From the NCBI RefSeq assembly GCF_900103545.1, contig NZ_FNHH01000012.1, positions 1-64,000 on the forward strand: a stretch of DNA of 64,000 nucleotides, in the 5' to 3' direction. The position numbers and the translations under genes are program-made. The notes beneath the pieces are model-generated. The model made no database searches, had not been told where the DNA came from, and saw only the letters and a list, made by a program, of their open reading frames with translations. Below, in pieces: positions 50,757 through 59,680 of the stretch (position 1 is the first letter of the stretch; the number at the start of each line of letters is the position of its first letter). The DNA comes from Daejeonella rubra. GTDB lineage: Bacteria > Bacteroidota > Bacteroidia > Sphingobacteriales > Sphingobacteriaceae.

Positions 50757-52695
50757 AAAGAAAGGATCTGAGTCCCGAAATGGGAAGGATCAGGATTATG
50801 TAAGGCTTTCTACTGAAGAAAGACTGAGCATTATTGAAAAGGCATGCAAGCAGGTTTCCAGGGGAGTATTTTACTCCACCATTATTATCATTGCTTCATT
50901 CCTGCCGGTATTTATGTTAACAGGACAGGAGGGCAAGCTCTTCCATCCGCTGGCATATACCAAGACATTTATATTGGTTATCGATGCCATTCTGGTGCTA
51001 ACTCTGGCTCCGGTGATCATTTCATTTTTCATGAAAGGCCGCTTTCGGCAGGAACATGAGAATCCGATAAACAGAGGCATGGAAAAGGTTTATCTGCCGG
51101 TCATCCGGGCCTGTATCCGGAACAGGAAAACGACTATTGGTATTAATATTATTGCCCTGATCGTGAGTATTCCGATGCTGATGAGTCTGGGACGCGAATT
51201 TATGCCGCCCCTGGATGAGCAGTCAATTCTTTTTATGCCGGTTACTTTACCGGATGTTTCGAATGCAGAGATCAAACGGATCCTTCAGGTTCAGGATAAG
51301 GTCATTAAATCAGTCCCGGAGGTTGATCATGTTCTGGGGAAGGCAGGCAGGGCGAGTTCGGCAACTGATAATTCACCGATCAGCATGATCGAGACCATTA
51401 TTTCACTTAAACCAAAGAGTGAGTGGAGGCCTGGCATCACCAAGAAGGATATTATTAATGAGCTGGATGCAAAGCTTCAGATCCCCGGAGTGGTAAATGG
51501 CTGGACTCAGCCGATCATCAACCGGATCAATATGCTTTCAACTGGTATCAGGACAGATGTTGGAGTGAAGGTTTACGGACAGGATCTGAAACAGATCAGT
51601 CATATTTCTCAGGAGGTTCAGACCTTGCTGAAGAGCATTGAGGGAGTAAAAGACCTCTACGTGGAGCCTGTGACAGGAGGAAAATACCTTGAAATTGAGA
51701 TTAAGCGCGATCAGCTGGAGCGCTACGGATTAACAGTTGATGATGTGAATGCGACAGTAGAAAGCGCAATTGGCGGTGCCCCTTTTGCCTCAACAGTTGA
51801 AGGCAGGAAGCGTTTTAATATTCATCTGCGTCTGGGTCAGGAGTACCGGAACAGCATTGACAGGCTGAAGCGTATTCCTTTGAGTTCGCCCGATGCAGGA
51901 ACAATACCCTTATCGGCAGTGACAGATATCCATTTTGTGGATGGTCCGCCGATGATCACCTCCGAAAATGCGATCCTGAGGGGAGCGGTGATGTTCAATG
52001 TACGCGACCGTGATCTTGGGCATACCGTTCAGGAAGCGATCGATAAGCTGAATAAAGACTTGAAACTACCCGGAGGCTATTTTGTAGAGTGGAGCGGGCA
52101 ATATGAGAATCTGTTACGCGGACAAAAAACGCTGATCTATATTCTCCCCATTGTATTTTTTATCATTTTCCTGGCTCTTTATCTGGCTTTCAGATCAATC
52201 AGGGAGGCTTTTTTAAGCCTGGTGACCATTCCATTCGCACTGATCGGTGGAGTATTCCTGGTGTATTTCTGGGGAGTTAACCTTTCTGTAGCGGTTGCTG
52301 TGGGTTTCATTGCCCTGTTTGGAATTGCAGTAGAAACGGGGGTGGTCATGGTTATTTACCTGAATGATGCCATGAATCAGCTGGTTGCCTTGAAAGGGAA
52401 TTCAAGCGAGACCATTACGAAGGAGGATCTGCGGGAATATGTGATCAATGGTGCAGCAAAAAGATTGCGACCTAAGATCATGACAGTTTGTGTGGCCCTG
52501 TTTGGACTAATCCCGGTATTATGGTCGGGCGGTGTGGGAAGCGACGTAATGCAGCCCATTGTGCTGCCCATGATTGGTGGGGTGCTTACCTCATCTACGC
52601 ATATTCTATTGGTTACACCACTCATATTCCTGATGACGAAAGAATATGAATTGAGAAAATTTGGAAAACTGGAGGTACATGATGTTAAACATTAA
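50719..52695 (+). CDS. CusA/CzcA-type RND efflux pump, C-terminal part
   Basis: The remaining 658 residues of the pump. It begins with a charged stretch (about residues 1-35) in place of the normal cytoplasmic loop and continues with VSRGVFYSTIIIIASFLPVF, helix 6 and GREFMPPLDEQSILFMPVTL. The second periplasmic region has GVKVYGQDLKQI and VEPVTGGKYLEIEIKRDQLE. The final helices include RSIREAFLSLVTIPFALIGG and GIAVETGVVMVIYLNDAMNQ. The ATG lies 38 bases before the stop of the first part. Deleting one base in AAAA near 50731-50734 would join the two frames smoothly. Confidence 0.9.
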   Translation: MNKEKEEAQMWFKKKGSESRNGKDQDYVRLSTEERLSIIEKACKQVSRGVFYSTIIIIASFLPVFMLTGQEGKLFHPLAYTKTFILVIDAILVLTLAPVIISFFMKGRFRQEHENPINRGMEKVYLPVIRACIRNRKTTIGINIIALIVSIPMLMSLGREFMPPLDEQSILFMPVTLPDVSNAEIKRILQVQDKVIKSVPEVDHVLGKAGRASSATDNSPISMIETIISLKPKSEWRPGITKKDIINELDAKLQIPGVVNGWTQPIINRINMLSTGIRTDVGVKVYGQDLKQISHISQEVQTLLKSIEGVKDLYVEPVTGGKYLEIEIKRDQLERYGLTVDDVNATVESAIGGAPFASTVEGRKRFNIHLRLGQEYRNSIDRLKRIPLSSPDAGTIPLSAVTDIHFVDGPPMITSENAILRGAVMFNVRDRDLGHTVQEAIDKLNKDLKLPGGYFVEWSGQYENLLRGQKTLIYILPIVFFIIFLALYLAFRSIREAFLSLVTIPFALIGGVFLVYFWGVNLSVAVAVGFIALFGIAVETGVVMVIYLNDAMNQLVALKGNSSETITKEDLREYVINGAAKRLRPKIMTVCVALFGLIPVLWSGGVGSDVMQPIVLPMIGGVLTSSTHILLVTPLIFLMTKEYELRKFGKLEVHDVKH

Positions 52696-53929
52696 AAAAA
52701 TATTTTTTACGATGCTGTTCATAGGTTCCGGCCTTGCTTTCGGGCAGGTTACGATGAGCCTTGAACAGATATTTGTGGAAATCAAAGAAAAGAACCTTGG
52801 CCTGATGGCATTTGACAGCCGTATTCAAAGTAAGGATGCAAAGGTTGCTGGTGCAGGTGCATGGATGGCTCCGATGGTGGGTGCGGGTACATTTATGACT
52901 CCATATCCTTTCCAGGGAATGGTAGGCGACAATGATCGCGGTGCATTTATGATCACTGCGGAGCAGGATATTCCTAATCCAGCCAAGATCAAAGCTAAGA
53001 AGGAATACCTGGAAACCCAGTCTTTAACCGATGTGTTTGGTAAATCTGAGCAGTTCAATCAATACAAAGCGAGAGCAAGACAGTTATATTTTGGCTTGCT
53101 GATCGATCACCGGAAGATCAGGTACCAGGAAGAGAATAAGCAGATCATGGAGACCATGAAAAAGCTTGCAGCGATTCGCTATCCTTTCAATCAGGGAGGG
53201 CTGAATCAGGTTTTTAAGGCTGAAGGCAGGGCTTATGAGTCTGAAAATATGATCTTGATGACGGAGGCCGGCATCCGTTCAAAGAAGATTGCGCTCAATG
53301 CATTGATGAACAGGGCTGCAAACATGGAGCTTGAGATAGACACCACTTTTAGAGTTGATTTCGTTCCAAAGGCCGATCTGGATACCTCTTATTTTGCCGG
53401 AACACGAAGTGATATTTTACATATGGAGCATGATATTCATGCTATGGAAAAGAATATTCAGCAGATGAGGCAGGAAGCTAAGCCTGATTTCAGAGTTCGG
53501 TTCGATCATATGTCTAATTATTCGGCGATGATGCCCAGACAATTTACAATTATGGGTATGCTTTCAATTCCGATCGTTCCATGGTCGTCAAAAATGTATA
53601 AGTCGGAGATCAGATCCATGAATTTTGAGCGGGAGGCCATGCGTCAGCAGAAGGCAGCCATGTTAACAGAAATGCTGGGGATGAGCCGTTCCATGGAAAA
53701 TGATCTCGCCGTTATGCAGCAGCAGCTTGCTAATTATGAGAATAAGATATTGCCGTCTCTTCAAAAATATCTTAAGGTTTCGATCTTGTCTTATCAGGAA
53801 AATAAATCGGATCTGAATACAGTGATTGATAGCTGGGAAGCCCTGAACATGTCGCAGATGAATTATCTGGACCAATTGCAGAAGTTTTATCAAATGATCG
53901 TTGAGTATGAAAAGAATATTGAAAGGTAG
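52682..53929 (+). CDS. TolC family outer membrane efflux protein (CusC-like)
   Basis: An outer-membrane channel partner of the RND pump. The signal peptide (MLNIKKIFFTMLFIGSGLAFGQ) is followed by paired long helices such as SRIQSKDAKVAGAGAWMAPM and ITAEQDIPNPAKIKAKKEYL. The frame is open to 52661 with TTG, but GGAGG at 52671-52675 supports ATG 52679 or 52682. The start lies within the end of the pump gene. Many Met residues (MMPRQFTIMGMLSIPIVP) fit copper handling. Confidence 0.9.
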   Translation: MLNIKKIFFTMLFIGSGLAFGQVTMSLEQIFVEIKEKNLGLMAFDSRIQSKDAKVAGAGAWMAPMVGAGTFMTPYPFQGMVGDNDRGAFMITAEQDIPNPAKIKAKKEYLETQSLTDVFGKSEQFNQYKARARQLYFGLLIDHRKIRYQEENKQIMETMKKLAAIRYPFNQGGLNQVFKAEGRAYESENMILMTEAGIRSKKIALNALMNRAANMELEIDTTFRVDFVPKADLDTSYFAGTRSDILHMEHDIHAMEKNIQQMRQEAKPDFRVRFDHMSNYSAMMPRQFTIMGMLSIPIVPWSSKMYKSEIRSMNFEREAMRQQKAAMLTEMLGMSRSMENDLAVMQQQLANYENKILPSLQKYLKVSILSYQENKSDLNTVIDSWEALNMSQMNYLDQLQKFYQMIVEYEKNIER

Positions 53930-55232
53930 TATTGGGGTTTTTCTTCTGCTCGGATTTCTGCTTTTGGGCTGTGATCAGGATAAGAAAGCTTCCAGCGAAA
54001 GCAAGGCTCAGACCTATACTTGTCCCATGCATCCGGAGATCCTTCAGAATGGCCCCGGCACCTGCCCGATCTGTAAAATGGATCTGGTACCGCTGCATAG
54101 TACAGCAGCGCATGGTCCGGCGGATGATAGTTTAAATGCACTGGTAAAACCGACGAACGAGCTGGTGATATCTGGTATTAAGACGGTCAGGCCGGAAAAG
54201 GGTTCGCGGACTGCTGAAATGAGCCTCAAAGGAGTCATAAATTATAATACCAATAACTGGAAATCTGTTTCAGCACGGGTTAGCGGCCGTATTGAACGTT
54301 TATATGTTAAGTATAGTTTTGAGCAGGTGAGGAAGGGGCAGAAGATCATGGATATCTACAGCCCTGACCTGGCAAATGCCCAGCAGGAACTCTTATTCCT
54401 TAAAAATAATTCAGAGTTGATTCTGCTTGAATCAGCTAAGAAAAAATTATTGTTTCTTGGTTTCACACAGAGTCAGATCGATCAGGTACTCCGCAGCGGA
54501 AAGATCAGCCCGACGGTTTCAGTATACAGCCCTTATTCAGGATATGTAGCTGAGTTAGCACTTAATGCTGCAGCAAGCTCTGGTTCATCGGCACAAGCCG
54601 GAGGTACAAGGATCAGCTCATCTTCTTCAGCAGGGATGAATGAAATGAATTCGGGTGGATCTGCGGATGTTGTTCCTACAGTGCAGTCGATCAGTACAGG
54701 CCAGGCTCTGCAGATCAGGGAAGGGCAATATGTTACTGCGGGTCAGAAATTGTTTGATTTGATCAATACAGAACAGGTTTGGGCGGAGTTTTTTGCCCGA
54801 CCAGATCAGTTGCAGGAGTTTAAACGAGGGATGAAGGTAAGCGTCCGGTCGCTGGATATTGCTGAACAGAACTCAGATGTTCAGGTAGATCTTATCCAGC
54901 CATATTATCGTGAAGGTGTTAATTATTCCCTGATCCGAGCAAATTTACCCAATAGTAATAGAGCCTGGAAGGTTGGTCAGCTAATTTCAGTGAGTAAACA
55001 AAGCAAGGCTGATGGCAATTGGGTTCCAAGAACGGCAGTGCTGCAGCTTGGGAAGAAGTATGTAGTATTTATCAGACGTAATTCGGCATTTGTCCCGGTT
55101 TATATTCAGGTGAACAAGCTGACAGATGAATGGGTGGATATCGGGAATAGTTTAGGCCCCGATCAGGAGATCGCCATCAATGCCTGGTTTTTAGTTGATA
55201 CAGAGAGTTTTATAAAAGCGGAGCGTTTATAA
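53907..55232 (+). CDS. RND periplasmic adaptor with HMBD (CusB-like), first copy
   Basis: A membrane-fusion lipoprotein (FLLLGC, Cys22). The HMBD comes first: TCPMHPEILQNGPGTCPICK. The adaptor body with barrel-sandwich hybrid follows (VSARVSGRIERLYVKYSFEQ, GQKIMDIYSPDLANAQQELL). A Ser/Gly-rich insert (about residues 220-250) interrupts the second half of the lipoyl region. It overlaps the TolC gene by 23 bases, and its TAA stop shares a base with the ATG of the next adaptor. Confidence 0.92.
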   Translation: MKRILKGSIGVFLLLGFLLLGCDQDKKASSESKAQTYTCPMHPEILQNGPGTCPICKMDLVPLHSTAAHGPADDSLNALVKPTNELVISGIKTVRPEKGSRTAEMSLKGVINYNTNNWKSVSARVSGRIERLYVKYSFEQVRKGQKIMDIYSPDLANAQQELLFLKNNSELILLESAKKKLLFLGFTQSQIDQVLRSGKISPTVSVYSPYSGYVAELALNAAASSGSSAQAGGTRISSSSSAGMNEMNSGGSADVVPTVQSISTGQALQIREGQYVTAGQKLFDLINTEQVWAEFFARPDQLQEFKRGMKVSVRSLDIAEQNSDVQVDLIQPYYREGVNYSLIRANLPNSNRAWKVGQLISVSKQSKADGNWVPRTAVLQLGKKYVVFIRRNSAFVPVYIQVNKLTDEWVDIGNSLGPDQEIAINAWFLVDTESFIKAERL

Positions 55233-56446
55233 TGAATAGAAAAATTTTAGTCGGCCTTATCCTGATCTTTTTTGGATACATGGTTGTTGCTTTACCATCC
55301 TGTAAGGATCCGGAGCATGATAAACATGCGGAAGCAGGGAAATATACCTGTCCGATGCATCCTCAAATAGTAAATAATGGTCCCGGTTCCTGCCCAATCT
55401 GCGGTATGGACCTGGTACCTGTTAATTCAGCAGGCGGTAAAAATGAATTGTCTCTGAGTGATAGTCAGATTCAAATGGCCAATATCCGGACCGTTAAGAT
55501 CAGCAGTTCTTCTTTTAGTACTTCAAAAGTATTGAACGGGCGTTTGATCGTAAATCCGGAGCGCACCGCCCTGGTTTCAAGCCGATATTCCGGCAGGGTT
55601 GAAAAATTATATGTCAGGGAAACCGGTGGCAGGGTAAATAAGGGGCAGGCACTTTTTCAGGTGTATAGTGAAGAGCTTCAAACCCTGCAGCAGGATTATT
55701 TACTTCAGTTAAAGCAGGTTGCTGCCTTCCCGGACGAGAAAATCTATAGTTCTATGCGGGAGGCTGCAAAAAATAAATTGCGCCTCTTTGGTGTGAGCGA
55801 TACACAGATCAGGTCTTTGGAACAGAGTGCTAAAACATCGCCATTACTGACAGTTTTTTCGAATGCATCCGGCACAGTTACAGAATTGAATATTACTGAG
55901 GGACAGTATGTTGCTGAAGGAAGTCAGGTCTTAAAGCTTGAGAATTTTGATCAGCTATGGCTGGAAATGGATGTTTATCCCAATGAAATTGCAGGATTAA
56001 GTATCGGTACAAAAGTAAAAGCATCAATCAATGGCATGAACGAAAATGAGCAGACGGTTCAGATTGATTTTATATCCCCGCAATTAGACCCATCAACACA
56101 GATTCTTAAAGTAAGGGCTCCCATTCATAATCCGGGAAATTTACAGGCAGGGATGCAGGCAACTGTATTTTTACCTGTTTCTGAAATATCTGATGCAATG
56201 AGTCTTCCTTTGGATGCAGTTGTCAGGGATGAGAAGGGTGCCCATGTATGGGTTAAAACTTCAAAAAACACTTTCTCACCGAAAATGGTTAAAACGGGTG
56301 CAGAAAGTTCAGATCAGATCATCATTCTTTCCGGATTGGAAGATGTAAAGGAGGTGGTTATAAGTGGTGCTTATTTATTGTCGAGTGAATTTATTTTGAA
56401 AAAGGGCACTGATCCAATGGCGGGACATGATATGAGCAAAATGTAA
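55232..56446 (+). CDS. RND periplasmic adaptor with HMBD (CusB-like), second copy
   Basis: A second membrane-fusion lipoprotein (lipid-modified Cys24 in ALPSCKDPEH) with an HMBD (TCPMHPQIVNNGPGSCPICG). The adaptor body is clear: VSSRYSGRVEKLYVRETGGR, GQALFQVYSEELQTLQQDYL, ITEGQYVAEGSQVLKLENFD. It is only distantly like the first copy. Its ATG overlaps the stop of the first copy by one base. Met-rich C-terminus (GHDMSKM). Confidence 0.92.
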   Translation: MNRKILVGLILIFFGYMVVALPSCKDPEHDKHAEAGKYTCPMHPQIVNNGPGSCPICGMDLVPVNSAGGKNELSLSDSQIQMANIRTVKISSSSFSTSKVLNGRLIVNPERTALVSSRYSGRVEKLYVRETGGRVNKGQALFQVYSEELQTLQQDYLLQLKQVAAFPDEKIYSSMREAAKNKLRLFGVSDTQIRSLEQSAKTSPLLTVFSNASGTVTELNITEGQYVAEGSQVLKLENFDQLWLEMDVYPNEIAGLSIGTKVKASINGMNENEQTVQIDFISPQLDPSTQILKVRAPIHNPGNLQAGMQATVFLPVSEISDAMSLPLDAVVRDEKGAHVWVKTSKNTFSPKMVKTGAESSDQIIILSGLEDVKEVVISGAYLLSSEFILKKGTDPMAGHDMSKM

Positions 56447-56451
56447 ATAGT

Positions 56452-57024
56452 ATGGAAATATATATCAAAAACATGGTATGCAACAGGTGCATCACGGCAG
56501 TTCAAAATGAGCTGATAAAACTTGATCTGCATCCCATATATGTACAAATGGGTATTGTGAAGTTGATGGAGGAAAAGCTGGATGAACAAAAGCTTCAAAC
56601 TCTGAACGAGCGTTTGAATGCACTTGGATTTGAACTACTCGATAATGGTAAGACCAGGTTAATTGAACAGATCAAAAGTCTCATCATTGAGAAGATCTTC
56701 CATTCAGAATTTCTGGAATCAAAAGTAAACTGGTCTGGGCTAATTTCTGATAAGGTATTTCATGAGTATAATTATTTAAGCTCCTTATTTTCTTCCGTTG
56801 AGGGTATTACCATTGAACAGTACATTATTCGCCAGAAAATTGAGCGGGTTAAAGAACTTTTATTCTATGATGAATTAAACCTCGGAGAAATTGCCAACAA
56901 ACTGGGATACAGCAGTATTGCTCATCTTTCTGCTCAGTTCAAAAAGGTCACAGGCCAAACTCCTTCTCAGTTTAAAAATACCAGAGCTTCAGACCGGTTG
57001 AGGAGATCCATCGATGCTGTTTAA
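56452..57024 (+). CDS. AraC-type regulator with HMA-like N-terminal domain
   Basis: A 190-residue protein. Residues 1-65 look like an HMA domain with Cys10 and Cys13 in the ion-binding loop (KNMVCNRCITAVQNEL) and an ending LNALGFELLDNG. The C-terminal 110 residues contain an AraC DNA-binding domain (EQYIIRQKIERVKELLFYDE, LNLGEIANKLGYSSIAHLSA, QFKKVTGQTPSQFK). It is short for an AraC protein, with the usual cupin replaced by the HMA-like part. It lies five bases after the second adaptor and before copA, so it is a likely copper-sensing regulator of both. Confidence 0.85.
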   Translation: MEIYIKNMVCNRCITAVQNELIKLDLHPIYVQMGIVKLMEEKLDEQKLQTLNERLNALGFELLDNGKTRLIEQIKSLIIEKIFHSEFLESKVNWSGLISDKVFHEYNYLSSLFSSVEGITIEQYIIRQKIERVKELLFYDELNLGEIANKLGYSSIAHLSAQFKKVTGQTPSQFKNTRASDRLRRSIDAV

Positions 57025-57092
57025 TCATTATAAACACAAAGTAGTATAACTATTTCCTGCAATTCTGTAAAGCTTTAAGCAGCTGTACCTCA

Positions 57093-57100
57093 TAATTTTG
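57093..57100 (+). promoter_or_regulatory. -7 box of copA promoter
   Basis: TAATTTTG matches TAnnTTTG, 17 bases before the copA ATG. It gives copA its own promoter in addition to read-through from the efflux operon. Confidence 0.55.
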
Positions 57101-57117
57101 TATTGTAAATCAAGATT

Positions 57118-59382
57118 ATGAAAGAAGAAAAAGGATCTCAGTTAAAAGAGGCTTCCACAACGACGATCAGAGCTGTATTTCCGGTAACAGGAATGACCTG
57201 TGCCGGCTGTGCGATTAGTGTAGAATCTATTTTTAAGTCCACAGGGGGAGTAATCGATGCAGGAGTAAATTTTGCAAATAATACTGCATGGGCAGAATAT
57301 GATCCTCTGAAAACCAATCCGCCGGCTTTACAAAAAAGTATTCAATCCATTGGATATGATATAATAATCGATGCTGAAAATTCAGCAGAGCTGCAGGAAA
57401 GTTTACAGCTTAAAAACTACCGTGACCTAAAAAGCCGGACGATCTGGGCTTCAATTCTTGCCTTACCAGTATTTGTAATCGGAATGTTTTTCATGGGCAT
57501 GCCCTATGGAGCCTGGATTTCTATGATATTAAGTGCTCCCGTCGTATTTTGGTTTGGACGCAGCTTCTTTATCAATGCCTGGAAGCAGGCAAGGCACAGG
57601 ATGGTGAATATGGACACTCTGGTGGCTCTGAGCACTGGAATTGCTTTCATATTCAGTGCGTTTAATACGATCTATCCTGAATACTGGCATAACAGAGGAT
57701 TACATCCGCACGTGTATTATGAGGCTGCATCAGTTATTATAGCATTTATTTCTTTCGGAAAATTACTGGAAGAGAAAGCTAAGTCAAACACGACAACAGC
57801 TATTAAAAAATTGATGGGATTACAGCCTAAAACAGTCAGAATTCTCAGCGATGGCAAGGAAGAAGAGATTCCTGTTTCGCAGGTTGTGCCCGGCCAGATC
57901 ATCGTTTTGAGACCAGGAGAAAGGGTCTCCGTAGATGGTATTACTGTTTCAGGATCATCCTATTTGGATGAAAGCATGATCAGCGGTGAACCGGTGGCCG
58001 TGTTGAAGGTCGAAGGCGATAAATTATTTGCGGGTACAATTAACCAGAAGGGGAGTCTTCAATTTAAAGCCGAAAAGGTGGGTGCAGATACCATACTTGC
58101 ACATATAGTAAAAATGGTTCAGCTCGCTCAGGGAAGTAAGGCTCCGGTACAAAAACTGGTGGATAAGATCGCCGGAATATTTGTCCCGGTAGTGATTGGT
58201 ATTGCAATTTTGACATTTACTGTCTGGATGTTAATTGGAGGTGAACAAGCATTTACTCATGCTTTACTTACTTCGGTGACTGTACTTGTGATTGCTTGCC
58301 CCTGTGCTTTGGGGCTTGCAACTCCAACAGCAATTATGGTGGGTGTTGGTAAGGGTGCTGAAAATAATATCCTTATTAAAGATGCCGAAAGTCTTGAATT
58401 GGGCTATAAAGTCAATGCAGTAATTCTTGATAAGACCGGTACCATTACAGAAGGCAGGCCAATTGTTACCGCAATGAATTGGGCTGCTGAAATTAAGGAT
58501 CAGGATGATTATTTAAAGGTTTTGTTCAGCCTGGAAATAAATTCTGAGCATCCACTTGCTGATGCGGTAATTAAGAAGCTAAAAGAGGACGGAATTTCAG
58601 GTTTTCCACTGGATTCATTTGAAAGTATCACAGCCCGGGGAGTGAAAGGTGTATATAATGGGATTGGATTTTTCGCAGGGAATCTTCACTTTCTTGAAGA
58701 GCAAAATATAGTTTTAACTACAGATCAGGAAGATTATGTACAGAAAAAGCAACATGAAGCAAATACAGTAATCTATTTTGCCGATCAGACAAAGGTTCTT
58801 GCGATCATTTCTATTGCCGATAAAGTGAAGGATTCATCAAAAGAGGCCATCCGCCAACTGCATGAAATGGGTATTGAAGTCCATATGCTTACCGGGGATA
58901 ATGAGCAAACAGCTTCTGCTGTAGCAAATGAAGTTGGAATAAAAAGCTACAGGGCTGAGGTTCTGCCCTCAGATAAGGCCGATTTCATTAAACAGCTTCA
59001 GTCTGAAGGAAAGATTGTTGCAATGGTAGGAGATGGGATCAATGATTCTCATGCCCTGGCACAGGCAGATGTTAGTATTGCGATGGGCAGGGGTTCAGAT
59101 ATAGCCATGGATGTTGCCAAGATCACCCTGATTACCTCCAATCTGCAGTCCATACCCATGGCATTGAAACTTTCAAAAAAGACTGTTCAGACTATTCGTC
59201 AAAACCTGTTCTGGGCCTTTATTTACAATATTATTGGGATTCCGCTTGCGGCGGGTGTATTGTATGGCTACAATGGGTTTTTACTCGACCCCATGATAGC
59301 AGGTGCAGCAATGGCGCTCAGTTCGGTATCTGTTGTTAGTAACAGTCTCAGATTAAAAGCTTTAAAACTCAGGTCTAATTAA
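57118..59382 (+). CDS. copA: Copper-translocating P1B-type ATPase
   Basis: An ATP-driven exporter of cytosolic Cu+/Ag+. One N-terminal HMA domain has GMTCAGC (Cys28, Cys31). The P1B core has the transmembrane metal motif CPC (ACPCALGLATPTA), the phosphorylation site DKTGT, the nucleotide-binding motif SEHPLADAV, and the hinge MVGDGINDSHALAQADV. The 754-residue length and eight membrane helices fit. It has NxxxA-type helix 7-8 features of the Cu+ class (FWAFIYNIIGIPLAAGVLYG). A small HMA gene follows by a few bases. Confidence 0.96.
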   Translation: MKEEKGSQLKEASTTTIRAVFPVTGMTCAGCAISVESIFKSTGGVIDAGVNFANNTAWAEYDPLKTNPPALQKSIQSIGYDIIIDAENSAELQESLQLKNYRDLKSRTIWASILALPVFVIGMFFMGMPYGAWISMILSAPVVFWFGRSFFINAWKQARHRMVNMDTLVALSTGIAFIFSAFNTIYPEYWHNRGLHPHVYYEAASVIIAFISFGKLLEEKAKSNTTTAIKKLMGLQPKTVRILSDGKEEEIPVSQVVPGQIIVLRPGERVSVDGITVSGSSYLDESMISGEPVAVLKVEGDKLFAGTINQKGSLQFKAEKVGADTILAHIVKMVQLAQGSKAPVQKLVDKIAGIFVPVVIGIAILTFTVWMLIGGEQAFTHALLTSVTVLVIACPCALGLATPTAIMVGVGKGAENNILIKDAESLELGYKVNAVILDKTGTITEGRPIVTAMNWAAEIKDQDDYLKVLFSLEINSEHPLADAVIKKLKEDGISGFPLDSFESITARGVKGVYNGIGFFAGNLHFLEEQNIVLTTDQEDYVQKKQHEANTVIYFADQTKVLAIISIADKVKDSSKEAIRQLHEMGIEVHMLTGDNEQTASAVANEVGIKSYRAEVLPSDKADFIKQLQSEGKIVAMVGDGINDSHALAQADVSIAMGRGSDIAMDVAKITLITSNLQSIPMALKLSKKTVQTIRQNLFWAFIYNIIGIPLAAGVLYGYNGFLLDPMIAGAAMALSSVSVVSNSLRLKALKLRSN

Positions 59383-59410
59383 TTAAACAATGACAATAAA
59401 ATCAGAAATA

Positions 59411-59617
59411 ATGGAAGAAATAAAATTTAAAACGAACATTAAGTGTTCAGGATGTCTGGCTCAGGTTGGTCCGGCATTGAATGAAACTGTCGGAGAAAAT
59501 AACTGGCAGGTTGATCTGGCTTCAGCAGATAAGACACTAATTGTAAATGGAGATCTTAAGGAAGTTGAAATAATAGCAGCTCTGAAAAAGGCAGGATATA
59601 CAGCCGAAAGGATTTAA
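59411..59617 (+). CDS. HMA-type copper chaperone
   Basis: A small protein of 68 residues (75 if ATG 59390 is used). The metal-binding loop is KTNIKCSGCLAQVGPALNET with two Cys separated by two residues, followed by WQVDLASADKTLIVNG and EVEIIAALKKAGYTAERI. It is the putative cytosolic Cu+ donor to CopA. A GT or GMT before the Cys is replaced by IK, so metal preference is less clear. Confidence 0.88.
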   Translation: MEEIKFKTNIKCSGCLAQVGPALNETVGENNWQVDLASADKTLIVNGDLKEVEIIAALKKAGYTAERI

Positions 59618-59622
59618 ATAGC

Positions 59623-59664
59623 TTAAAAAAAGGAAGGGCACGCTAGCGTGCCCTTCCTTTTTTT
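59623..59664. terminator. Bidirectional terminator between copper locus and DUF4382 gene
   Basis: A perfect palindrome GGAAGGGCACGC/GCGTGCCCTTCC is flanked by a run of A on the left and T on the right, so it can stop transcription from both sides. Confidence 0.92.
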
Positions 59665-59680
59665 AATTGTGAGATTGAAT

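Noticed and set aside
50728..54680. Shared GGSADVV peptide at the end of the first pump half and inside adaptor 1
   Set aside because: Seven residues in low-complexity Gly/Ser context with different codons; most likely coincidence.
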